Shown one piece after another: positions 1 through 6,083 of a stretch of DNA of 6,422 nucleotides. The notes under the pieces are model-generated. The model saw only the letters and a list, made by a program, of their open reading frames with translations. It searched no databases and was not told the origin of the DNA. The stretch is from positions 1 to 6,422 of the forward strand of contig JANSYB010000141.1 in the NCBI GenBank assembly GCA_024742655.1, in the 5' to 3' direction. The position numbers were made by a program, and so were the translations under genes. Origin of the DNA: Paracoccaceae bacterium. GTDB lineage: Bacteria > Pseudomonadota > Alphaproteobacteria > Rhodobacterales > Rhodobacteraceae. Positions within the stretch are counted from its first letter, which is position 1; every line of letters starts with the position of its first letter.

Positions 1-221
1 ATTGCCAGAAGCCCGGCACAGACCGCCACGGTCCTGAGTGCGCCCACCCCGCCCACGATGCCCAGAACGAACGAGACAAGGGTCAGCGAGAACAGCAGCA
101 GAAACACCGAACGGTAGTTGAAATAGACCGCCGCGCAGGACCCTGCGAGAAGCGCCGTATAGTAGTAAATGACGAACTGCGTCGTCGAAAGTCCGAGGAC
201 CAGATTACCTGTGTCTTCCAT
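1..221 (-). CDS. Unidentified small or N-terminal membrane protein (partial, runs off left edge)
   Basis: An open frame of 73 complete codons starts at ATG 221 and runs off the window without a stop. The start is supported by a strong Shine-Dalgarno sequence (AAGGGGGG at 229-236) that overlaps the TAA stop of the permease, leaving a 13-bp gap, so it is very likely cotranscribed and possibly translationally coupled. The protein begins MEDTGNLVLGLSTTQ and is strongly hydrophobic after that, with likely membrane segments at about residues 15-34, 38-58 and from 63 on, separated by only a few polar residues (NYR at 35-37). A DppC/OppC-type permease would be expected here, but those usually have a basic cytoplasmic N-terminus, one helix and then a long periplasmic loop, which this lacks. 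I do not recognise the family. It could be a small accessory membrane subunit of the transporter, or an atypical N-terminal extension of the second permease. Confidence 0.72.
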   Translation of the reverse strand, partial: MEDTGNLVLGLSTTQFVIYYYTALLAGSCAAVYFNYRSVFLLLFSLTLVSFVLGIVGGVGALRTVAVCAGLLA

Positions 222-228
222 AACTCAG

Positions 229-236
229 CCCCCCTT
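229..236 (-). promoter_or_regulatory. Ribosome binding site of the left-edge membrane gene
   Basis: On the minus strand AAGGGGGG lies 7 nt upstream of ATG 221. Its first two bases are the last two of the permease TAA stop, so ribosomes finishing the permease are placed at this site. This is what supports ATG 221 as a real start. Confidence 0.65.
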
Positions 237-1191
237 ATTTCGGATGCCGCAGGCGCGGGTTGGTGAGGATTGCCCCCACATCCGCCGCCAGATTCAGCAG
301 GATGAATGTCGCCGCGAAGATCAGGCAGCAGGCCTGAACCACCGGGAAATCCCGTTTCGACACCGCGTCGACAAGCGCCTGTCCGATGCCCGGATAGACA
401 TAGACCACCTCGACCAGGACCACCCCGGTGATGAGGTAGGCCAGATTCAGCGCGACCACGTTGATGATCGGCGCCCAGGCGTTGGGCAGGGCGTGCTTGA
501 CGATGACTTTCCACGGCGGGGCCCCCTTGAGGCGCGCCATCTCGATATAGGGCGAGGCCAGAAGGTTGATGATCGCGGCCCGCGTCATGCGCATCATGTG
601 CGCCATGACCACCAGAACCAGCGTCAGCGCCGGCAGGAAGGTGCGTTCAAGCTTGTCCCACAGGGACATCCCCTCGCTCAGGCTCGCGATGGCGGGGAAC
701 ATGCCCCACTTGACCGCGAAGAACAGGATCAGGATGTAACCGAGAAAGAATTCCGGCGACGAGATGAACGACAATGTCACCACGTTGGCCGTGCGGTCGA
801 AGATCGAGTTGCGCAGAAGCGCCACGATCACACCCAGAACGATCGAAACCGGAACGGCGATCACGGCCGCGTAGGCCGCAAGAAACAGCGTGTCCTTGAA
901 CCGTTGACCGATGATCGAGATGACCGGCTCCTTAGTCACGATCGAACTGCCGAAATCGAACGTGACAGCGTCCTTGAGCCACGCCAGATATCTCACGACC
1001 GCCGGTTGATCCAGTCCCATCTCCTTGCGCAGTGCGGCAAGGTTCTCTTCGGTAGCGCCCTGTCCGAGCACCGCTTGCGCGATGTCGCCGGGCAGCAATT
1101 CAACCATGAAGAAGATGATGACTGAGATGACCAGCAAAATAACAAGCCCGAGACCAAGTCGCTGGCCCACGAGTTTTGCAATGTCTCCCAT
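235..1191 (-). CDS. ABC transporter permease, DppB/OppB type (peptide/nickel family)
   Basis: Inner-membrane permease of a binding-protein-dependent importer of the peptide/opine/nickel family, forming one half of the translocation channel; 318 residues, normal for DppB-type proteins. The N-terminus has a first helix at about 12-31 followed by the family's conserved LLPGD motif (32-36), then a periplasmic segment with the MGLDQP element (58-63). Further hydrophobic helices lie at about 102-125, 134-159, 185-200, 239-262 and 282-305. The EAA loop that docks on the ATPase is clear at 217-238 (EMARLKGAPPW...HALPNA), with the invariant Gly at 223. I chose ATG 1191 because AGGAGG lies 5 nt upstream; an in-frame ATG at 1227 would add 12 unlikely residues (HQQQEGH) and include the ribosome binding site. 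It follows the binding-protein gene in the same direction and is followed after 13 bp by another membrane gene. The substrate is not determinable. Confidence 0.96.
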   Translation of the reverse strand: MGDIAKLVGQRLGLGLVILLVISVIIFFMVELLPGDIAQAVLGQGATEENLAALRKEMGLDQPAVVRYLAWLKDAVTFDFGSSIVTKEPVISIIGQRFKDTLFLAAYAAVIAVPVSIVLGVIVALLRNSIFDRTANVVTLSFISSPEFFLGYILILFFAVKWGMFPAIASLSEGMSLWDKLERTFLPALTLVLVVMAHMMRMTRAAIINLLASPYIEMARLKGAPPWKVIVKHALPNAWAPIINVVALNLAYLITGVVLVEVVYVYPGIGQALVDAVSKRDFPVVQACCLIFAATFILLNLAADVGAILTNPRLRHPK

Positions 1192-1196
1192 GTGTC

Positions 1197-1202
1197 CCTC
1201 CT
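1197..1202 (-). promoter_or_regulatory. Ribosome binding site fixing the permease start
   Basis: A perfect AGGAGG on the minus strand, 5 nt before ATG 1191. It decides between this start and the upstream in-frame ATG at 1227, which has no comparable site. Confidence 0.8.
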
Positions 1203-1355
1203 GCTGTTGGTGTTGACCCAAGGCCAAGGCCCGTGGTCAGCATAACAGTTTTTTGTTCTTTTGCTTCTTCAGGGAAAATGACTCTTTTCGGCACGTCCCC
1301 GTCAGAAGGTTAAATCAAGGCTCCGAAACATCTGTCTCAGGGCCATAAAGCAAGA

Positions 1356-1377
1356 CCCCGGCGCCTGAGCGCCGGGG
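1356..1377 (-). terminator. GC-rich intergenic hairpin, probable leaky terminator/mRNA stabiliser
   Basis: A perfect 9-bp stem (CCCCGGCGC / GCGCCGGGG) with a 4-nt loop (TCAG on the minus strand) starts 9 nt after the stop codon of the binding-protein gene. Downstream on the minus strand is TCTTGCTTT, an interrupted and therefore weak U-tract; upstream is AAAA. Such hairpins between binding-protein and permease genes are well known to protect the upstream message and reduce read-through, giving an excess of binding protein. The plus-strand reading has a CTTTTGTT tract, but no plus-strand gene ends here. The rest of the gap (1192-1354) shows nothing else I can support. Confidence 0.8.
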
Positions 1378-1386
1378 CTTTTGTTA

Positions 1387-2997
1387 TCAGCCTTCAAACC
1401 ACCAGCGGCTGCAGGCGCGTGCGCCATCCATCTGCCAGCTGGCCGCAAGGTCCGGACCGTGCTGCACGTTCTTGCGGCGCGCATACACGAAGTTCGGGAA
1501 GAACGGGATGACGGTGCCGCCATCGTCCTTGGCCAGAATGGCCATCTCGCGGTACATCTCGGCGCGCTTGGTGTCGTCCAGTTCGGCCTTGGCCTGCAGA
1601 AGCAGCTCGTTGAAGCGCTCGTTCTGCCAGCGGCTTTCGTTCCAGGCCGCGTCGTCCTTGTAGGCCAGCGAGTACATCACGTCCGGCGTCGGGCGCGCAC
1701 CCCACTGCACCGCACACCATGGCTTTTTCAGCCAGACATCCGAGTAGTAGCCGTCATTCGGCTCACGGTTGACGTTGATGGTGATACCGGCGGCCTTGGC
1801 GTGCTCTGCATAAAGAACGCACATGTCCACCGCGCCCGAATAGACCGAGTCCGCGACGCTGAGGTTCACGGTCAGGCCCTCTGCCCCGGCCTTCGCCAGA
1901 AGCGACTTGGCCTGATCGGGGTCATACGGCGTCTGCTCGATATCGTCGGGCCAATAGGGCATGGCCGGCGAATGGTGGAAATCGTTGCCCATGGTGGCCG
2001 CGCCGAATGCGATCTTTTCGATCAGTTCATCGCGGTTCACCGACAGTTTCAGCGCGTTGCGCACATCCACATTGTCGAACGGCGCGGTGTCGCACAGCAT
2101 CGGCATCGTGATCGCCGCGGCGGAGGGCACGTTGTCGATCTCGATGTTGGGGTCGCGCTGCAGCAGGGCGAGCGTCTTGAGCTCAAGCTGCGTGATCGCA
2201 TCCACGTCGCCCGTGACCAGCGCCGTCTGGCGCGCGTTCGGGTCATTCAGAACGATCAGTTCGATCGCATCGAAATAGGCGCCTTCGAGGTGCCAGTCAT
2301 CGTGGCGCACGAGGCTGTAGGACACCCCGAATTCGGTGTTGGTCAGCTTGTACGGGCCGCAGCCGTCACCGCTCTGCCAGTTCAGCGTGCCATCGTCATT
2401 GGCAGGGCAGATCGGCAGGTGGTAGTCGGTCATCAGCCACGGCAGGTCGGCGTTGCCGCTGCCCAGCTTGACCGTGACAGAGTTGTCGCCGTTGTCGACG
2501 ATATCCTCGACGTCGGCCAGCAGGGCCTTCGCGGCCGAGGTCGTATCGTCCCCGCGGTGGTGGTTCATCGATGCGATCACGTCCGCCGCGGTTACCTTGT
2601 TCCCACTGTGGAACGTGGCCCTGTCATTGATCTTGAATGTCCATTCCTTCGCGTCGGGCGAGGCACTCCATTCCGAGGCCACGTCCGGACCAAGCGAGCC
2701 ATCGGGCTCGATCAGGGTCAGGAAGCTGCGGAAGGTGCGCACCAGTTGGATCATCGAGAAGGTCACATAGGTGCCCGGATCGTGCGTGTCCGACGTGTTG
2801 CCGTCATGCGCACCAAGTCGGAACGTGCCGCCGCGGGTCGGTGCCGCTTTGGCCGACGTGGTCCAAAGACCGGTCGCGGCCGTAGACGTCATACCTGCGG
2901 CCATCGCGTAGTTCATGAAAGAACGTCGAGAAATGCTGCCGGTACGTGCAGCTTCTGCAAGACGGTCCATCAGAACCTTATCAGTTGAATTGGTCAT
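1387..2997 (-). CDS. Tat-exported peptide/nickel-type ABC transporter substrate-binding protein
   Basis: Periplasmic solute receptor (SBP_bac_5/DppA-OppA-NikA class) that delivers ligand to the permeases encoded downstream; 536 residues, normal for the class. The N-terminus has a twin-arginine signal: SRRSFM at residues 23-28 with a modest hydrophobic stretch (30-47) and an AKA site near 49-51, predicting export in folded form through Tat. The mature part begins TRGGTFRLG (54-62), the usual first strand of the family, and carries the family motif region at 119-141 (WTFKI, then R.TFHSG and VTAADVI). The C-terminus reads PFFPNFVYARRKNV and then a Trp-rich tail. ATG 2997 is preceded by AGGGAG at 5-nt spacing; the frame is open up to 3114, but the extra 39 residues lack a ribosome binding site and resemble no signal peptide. 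It is the first gene of the transport operon, with a candidate promoter and a leader hairpin upstream and a hairpin downstream. The ligand (peptide, opine, sugar or other) cannot be read from the sequence. Confidence 0.96.
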   Translation of the reverse strand: MTNSTDKVLMDRLAEAARTGSISRRSFMNYAMAAGMTSTAATGLWTTSAKAAPTRGGTFRLGAHDGNTSDTHDPGTYVTFSMIQLVRTFRSFLTLIEPDGSLGPDVASEWSASPDAKEWTFKINDRATFHSGNKVTAADVIASMNHHRGDDTTSAAKALLADVEDIVDNGDNSVTVKLGSGNADLPWLMTDYHLPICPANDDGTLNWQSGDGCGPYKLTNTEFGVSYSLVRHDDWHLEGAYFDAIELIVLNDPNARQTALVTGDVDAITQLELKTLALLQRDPNIEIDNVPSAAAITMPMLCDTAPFDNVDVRNALKLSVNRDELIEKIAFGAATMGNDFHHSPAMPYWPDDIEQTPYDPDQAKSLLAKAGAEGLTVNLSVADSVYSGAVDMCVLYAEHAKAAGITINVNREPNDGYYSDVWLKKPWCAVQWGARPTPDVMYSLAYKDDAAWNESRWQNERFNELLLQAKAELDDTKRAEMYREMAILAKDDGGTVIPFFPNFVYARRKNVQHGPDLAASWQMDGARACSRWWFEG

Positions 2998-3023
2998 GTT
3001 TTCTCCCTGTGAAGTTTTGTCGT

Positions 3024-3043
3024 CGCAAGAACCCGATCTTGCG
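3024..3043 (-). promoter_or_regulatory. Hairpin in the leader of the binding-protein mRNA
   Basis: A perfect 7-bp inverted repeat (CGCAAGA ... TCTTGCG) with a 6-nt loop (TCGGGT on the minus strand). It lies 15 nt upstream of the AGGGAG ribosome binding site and 26 nt upstream of ATG 2997. No T-tract follows, so it is not a classical terminator. A smaller AGGC-TCA-GCCT hairpin sits next to it at 3046-3056. It may stabilise the message or modulate ribosome access; the function is inferred from position only. Confidence 0.5.
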
Positions 3044-3132
3044 CCAGGCTCAGCCTCGAAGCTTCCATGCGGTTTATCCTGGTGGGCAGCCTGAATGCGA
3101 CATGCATTTAACAAAACACGAAAAAAACGGCT

Positions 3133-3160
3133 ATGCTACCCCGTATTCATGCCCGTTCAA
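3133..3160 (-). promoter_or_regulatory. Candidate sigma70 promoter of the transport operon
   Basis: Minus-strand TTGAAC (3155-3160, four matches to the -35 consensus) and TAGCAT (3133-3138, four matches to the -10 consensus) are separated by 16 bp. Transcription would begin near 3126, giving a leader of about 130 nt that contains the 3024-3043 hairpin. The surrounding AT-rich tracts (A7 on the minus strand upstream, T7 downstream) fit a promoter region. The match is moderate and other pairings nearby are possible. Confidence 0.35.
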
Positions 3161-3180
3161 CTTTTTTTGTTCACGTTCAA
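3154..3180. repeat. CGTTCAA direct repeats, 20 bp apart
   Basis: Two exact copies of CGTTCAA at 3154-3160 and 3174-3180 start 20 bp apart, about two helical turns, which would put a bound regulator on one DNA face. The downstream copy overlaps the candidate -35 element. They are separated by CTTTTTTTGTTCA. Repeats of 7 bp can arise by chance, so the regulatory reading is only suggestive. Confidence 0.35.
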
Positions 3181-3243
3181 AGCCTAAACTTCGGAAAGAA
3201 AGGTAATATTCCAAGCGGCTTGCGGGTATTGTCATTCGTTGTG

Positions 3244-3257
3244 TGACCGTTTGGTCA
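3244..3257. promoter_or_regulatory. TetR-type palindrome, possible operator
   Basis: TGACC-GTTT-GGTCA is a perfect 5-bp inverted repeat with a 4-bp centre, a form common among TetR-family operators. It is nested inside a second inverted repeat, GTGTGA (3241-3246) and TCACAC (3268-3273). On the minus strand TTGACC (3253-3258) could itself serve as a -35 element, with GACAAT at 3228-3233 as a loosely spaced -10 (19 bp). No TetR-family gene is present in this window, so the cognate regulator would be elsewhere. It lies about 85 bp upstream of the candidate transport promoter. Confidence 0.35.
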
Positions 3258-3325
3258 AAAAACGACATCACACGGATATGACGGCGCCGGACCGGCCAGC
3301 CAGCCAACCGGCCACGCGAAGCGAC

Positions 3326-4636
3326 TCAATCCCCGCGCCGCGCGCGCAGCTTGGCAAAGTAATCCAGCCGCTTCTTCAATTCCCGCTCGAAGCCGCGTTC
3401 GACGGGCTGGTAAAGCACCGGCCGCTTCATGCCGTCGGGAAAGTAGTTCTGCCCTGAAAACCCGTCTTCGGCATCGTGATCATAGGCATACCCGTCGCCG
3501 TAGCCCTGTTCCTTCATCAGCTTGGTGGGCGCGTTCAGGATATGTTTGGGCGGTGGTTCACTTCCGGTTTTTCTGGCCTCGCGCAGGGCGGCCTTGTAGG
3601 CCGCATAGCCCGCGTTCGACTTCGGCGCGAGCGCGAGATAGGCCACCGCCTGCCCCAGTGCCAGCTCACCCTCCGGGCTGCCGAGGCGCTCATAGATTTC
3701 CCACGCATGCAGACAAACCGTTTGCGCCTGCGGATCGGCCAGCCCGATATCCTCGATCGCCATGCGCGTGATACGCCGGGCAAGGTAGCGCGGATCCTCC
3801 CCCCCGGCCAGCATCCGCGCCAGCCAGTAGAGCGCCGCATCCGGGTCCGAGCCGCGCACCGATTTGTGCAGGGCCGAAATCAGGTTGTAATGCTCATCGC
3901 CAGATTTGTCGTACTTGGCCGCGCGTTTCATCAGGCGCGACGTCAGCGCGCCGGTGTCCAGCTTGCCGTCCACCTTCCAGGCCGCCACCTGTTCGATCAG
4001 GTTCAGCAGGGCGCGCCCATCCCCGTCGGCCATTTCCAGCAACCCCTCGCGCGCCAGCCCATCCAGAGGCAACTCGATCCCCAGTTCATGTTCGGCCCGC
4101 TGCGCCAGCCGCTCAAGGTCGGCCAGCCCCAGCCGGTCCAGCACCAGAACCTGCGCCCGGCTCAGCAAAGCGGCATTGAGTTCAAAGCTGGGATTCTCGG
4201 TCGTGGCCCCCACCAGAAGGATCGTGCCATCCTCCATATGCGGCAGGAACCCGTCCTGCTGCGCCTTGTTGAACCGGTGGATCTCGTCCACGAAAAGCAG
4301 CGTTCCCTGCCCGTTGCCGCGCCTGTGCCGGGCCTCCTCGAACACCTTGCGCAACTCGGGCACGCCGGTGAAAATCGCGCTGATCTGGACGAAATGCAGG
4401 TCCGTTTCATCCGCCAGCAGCCGCGCGATGGTGGTCTTGCCCACGCCCGGCGGCCCCCAAAACACCAGCGAGGACAGGCTGCCCGAGGCCAGCATCACGC
4501 CCAGCGGCGCCTCCGGCCCCAGCACTTGGTCCTGACCGATCACATCGGACAGTTTGCGCGGCCGCAGCCTGTCGGCCAACGGGCGCGGCGCGGTATCGGG
4601 AATGGCATCCGGGGCCTTATCGAACAGATCGGCCAT
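3326..4636 (-). CDS. rarA: Replication-associated recombination protein A (AAA+ ATPase RarA/MgsA)
   Basis: Cytoplasmic AAA+ ATPase of the RarA/MgsA/WRNIP1 family, related to clamp-loader subunits and acting at stalled or gapped replication forks; 436 residues, full length for the family. Visible elements in order: the N-terminal PLADRLRPRKLSDVIGQ box (19-35), Walker A GPPGVGKTT (61-69), Walker B LLFVDEIHRF (113-122), sensor 1 GATTENPSF (143-151), arginine-finger candidate R160 in LLSRAQVLVL, and sensor 2 around GDGRALLNLIE (205-215). The C-terminal MgsA-type tetramerisation region begins near YDKSGDEHYNLISALHKS (242-259) and runs to the end. ATG 4636 directly follows the TAG stop of the protease gene with no intervening base and only a weak ribosome binding site, so translation probably depends on coupling to the upstream gene. 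All motifs are intact and there is no sign of decay. No convincing terminator follows the TGA stop. Confidence 0.97.
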   Translation of the reverse strand: MADLFDKAPDAIPDTAPRPLADRLRPRKLSDVIGQDQVLGPEAPLGVMLASGSLSSLVFWGPPGVGKTTIARLLADETDLHFVQISAIFTGVPELRKVFEEARHRRGNGQGTLLFVDEIHRFNKAQQDGFLPHMEDGTILLVGATTENPSFELNAALLSRAQVLVLDRLGLADLERLAQRAEHELGIELPLDGLAREGLLEMADGDGRALLNLIEQVAAWKVDGKLDTGALTSRLMKRAAKYDKSGDEHYNLISALHKSVRGSDPDAALYWLARMLAGGEDPRYLARRITRMAIEDIGLADPQAQTVCLHAWEIYERLGSPEGELALGQAVAYLALAPKSNAGYAAYKAALREARKTGSEPPPKHILNAPTKLMKEQGYGDGYAYDHDAEDGFSGQNYFPDGMKRPVLYQPVERGFERELKKRLDYFAKLRARRGD

Positions 4637-6016
4637 CTACAGCCGGAACCGCATGGTCATGCGCCGGGTGCCGCGCTGCACCCCGAGGTTCAGAAACCGC
4701 CCGCCTTCGGCTAGCAGCGCCTCGGCCGTCGCACTGTCGGGAACGGCCACATCATTGATGTCACGCAGGATATCACCACGCCGCAGGCCCGCCCGCGCCC
4801 CGATCCGGCCCGGATCCTCGACGATGGCCCCCGCCGCTGTGAGCGACAGGCCGTGTTCCGCGATCACCGCCGGGTTCACGGTGGACAGCACCATCCCGGG
4901 AATGGCCGACCGCTCATCGGTCGTCAGGGTCGCGCGGGGCGGCTGATCGGGCGCCCCGGCAAGGGTCACGGCGATCTCTTCGGCTTGTCCGTCGCGCAGC
5001 CGCGTGATCATCGCCTGTGCGCCCAGCCCGGCCACGGACATCCGGTAGATCATCTCGGACGCGGTATTGACGGGCGCGCCGTCCACCGCCGTGATCACGT
5101 CACCCGGGGCAAAGCCGGCCTGCGCGAAGGCACTATCGGGATGAATTTGCGAAATGATCAGACCGCCGGGCTGTGACAGGCCGAGGCCCTCGGCCATGTC
5201 GGCGGTCACCGATTGCCCGCTGATCCCCGCCCAGGGACGTTCAAACGCGGTTTTGCCCGCCCGCGCCTGGGCCACGAATTGCGCAACAAGGGCCGACGGA
5301 ATGGCGAACCCGATCCCGTTCGAGCCGCCCGACCGGCTGAGAATACGGGTATTGATGCCGATCAGGTGCCCGTTCATGTCCACCAGCGCGCCGCCTGAAT
5401 TGCCCGGGTTGATCGGCGCATCGGTCTGGATGAAATAGCCGCGTGCATTGCCCGTGGCCGTGCCGGACCGCGCAAGGCCCGAGACGATCCCGCTGGTCAC
5501 GGTCTGGCCCACGCCGAACGGGTTGCCGATGGCCAGCACCAGTTCGCCCACCTCCAGCGTATCGCTGTCGCGCAGCCGCAGCGCGGGCATGGTCTCTGCC
5601 CCGTCCAGTTGCAGGATGGCCAGATCGCTGTCCTCGTCCGACAGCAGCACCCGCACCGAATACTCGCGCCGGTCATTCAGCACCACGCGGATATCCGTGG
5701 CCTCGCCCACCACGTGATAGTTCGACACCACGATCCCGTCCGCGCTCAGGATCACGCCCGAGCCCAGCGAATTCTGCACCCGTTGCCGGGGCGTGCCGAA
5801 ATCGCGGAACAGATCCTGAAAAAACGGGTCGTTCTGAAACGGGCTGGACCGGACATTGACGATGCGCCGGGCATAGATGTTCACCACCGCCGGCGCCGCG
5901 TTCTTGACCACCGGGACAAATCCCATGCTGATCTCTGCCTGGCTTTCGGGCACGCGCATCTCAGCCGCAAGCGGCGTGGCAAGACAGGCAAGCAGGGCAA
6001 GAAAGGCGAGCCGCAT
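4637..6016 (-). CDS. Periplasmic Do/HtrA-type serine protease (trypsin-like domain, two PDZ domains)
   Basis: DegP/DegQ-like envelope protease that would degrade or hold misfolded periplasmic proteins; 459 residues, typical for Do-family members. A short Sec signal peptide (residues 1-18, MRLAFLALLACLATPLAA) precedes the mature start near E19. LLAC at 8-11 resembles a lipobox, but the preceding segment is too short, so a lipoprotein is unlikely. The protease domain shows LGSGVIL (84-90) and a complete triad: His101 in SNYHVV, Asp131 in SDLAIL and Ser207 in GNSGGAL. A short Phe-rich LA-type loop is at 59-73. PDZ1 spans about 262-353 (GLII binding loop, GDVITAVDG) and PDZ2 about 375-455 (GAIV, RRGDILRDIND). 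ATG 6016 is preceded by GGGGGG at 3-nt spacing and starts the signal peptide; the open frame extends to 6286, but that part overlaps the dioxygenase gene and has non-protein-like composition. The stop abuts the rarA start. The family is certain; whether it is the DegP or DegQ orthologue is not resolvable here. Confidence 0.95.
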   Translation of the reverse strand: MRLAFLALLACLATPLAAEMRVPESQAEISMGFVPVVKNAAPAVVNIYARRIVNVRSSPFQNDPFFQDLFRDFGTPRQRVQNSLGSGVILSADGIVVSNYHVVGEATDIRVVLNDRREYSVRVLLSDEDSDLAILQLDGAETMPALRLRDSDTLEVGELVLAIGNPFGVGQTVTSGIVSGLARSGTATGNARGYFIQTDAPINPGNSGGALVDMNGHLIGINTRILSRSGGSNGIGFAIPSALVAQFVAQARAGKTAFERPWAGISGQSVTADMAEGLGLSQPGGLIISQIHPDSAFAQAGFAPGDVITAVDGAPVNTASEMIYRMSVAGLGAQAMITRLRDGQAEEIAVTLAGAPDQPPRATLTTDERSAIPGMVLSTVNPAVIAEHGLSLTAAGAIVEDPGRIGARAGLRRGDILRDINDVAVPDSATAEALLAEGGRFLNLGVQRGTRRMTMRFRL

Positions 6017-6046
6017 GATCCCCCCGGGGCGGTTTGCGTTCCCCCT

Positions 6047-6075
6047 GATATGCGGAGAAGCCCGCCGGATTGCAA
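6047..6075 (-). promoter_or_regulatory. Weak candidate promoter for the protease-rarA unit
   Basis: In the 67-bp gap between the dioxygenase stop and the protease start, the minus strand has TTGCAA (6070-6075) and CATATC (6047-6052) separated by 17 bp. This would start transcription near 6040, about 24 nt before ATG 6016. The matches to consensus are only partial. The main argument is that unrelated genes meet here. Read-through from the dioxygenase gene is equally possible, and no terminator hairpin is seen in the gap. Confidence 0.22.
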
Positions 6076-6083
6076 GCCGCGCT

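Larger units (their letters stand above)
2998..3325. other. Non-coding region between rarA and the transport operon
   Basis: This 328-bp stretch has no credible gene on either strand; the open frames across it are short or of improbable composition. It is distinctly richer in A/T between about 3105 and 3265 than the flanking genes, as expected for a regulatory region. It contains the AGGGAG ribosome binding site of the binding-protein gene (3003-3008), a leader hairpin, a candidate promoter, CGTTCAA direct repeats and a TetR-type palindrome, each listed separately. The part next to rarA (3283-3315) is GC-rich, with overlapping CCGG/GGCC elements including GCCGGACCGGC at 3286-3296, but no hairpin followed by a T-tract, so a rarA terminator is not evident. 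Confidence 0.75.

Noticed and set aside
169..1125. A 318-codon open frame on the plus strand opposite the permease gene
   Set aside because: It is highly charged (Asp, Arg, His) and low in hydrophobic residues, an antisense image of a membrane protein, with no ribosome binding site.
1381..2988. A 535-codon open frame on the plus strand opposite the binding-protein gene
   Set aside because: Its composition is extreme in Arg, His, Val and Gln, it has no recognisable domain, and it exactly mirrors a well-supported minus-strand gene. It is an antisense shadow caused by high GC.
2998..3114. Upstream start for the binding protein at 3114
   Set aside because: It would add 39 residues before the Tat signal, with no ribosome binding site, across the leader hairpin and the real Shine-Dalgarno sequence.
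3283..3315. Possible rarA terminator made of CCGG/GGCC repeats
   Set aside because: The elements overlap and give only short stems or loops too small to form (GCCGG-A-CCGGC). The nearest minus-strand T6 run is more than 20 nt further on and not attached to a stem.
3476..4714. A 412-codon open frame on the plus strand opposite rarA
   Set aside because: It is rich in Arg, Gln and Pro with no family motifs and starts inside rarA. The minus-strand frame has intact Walker A, Walker B and sensor motifs.
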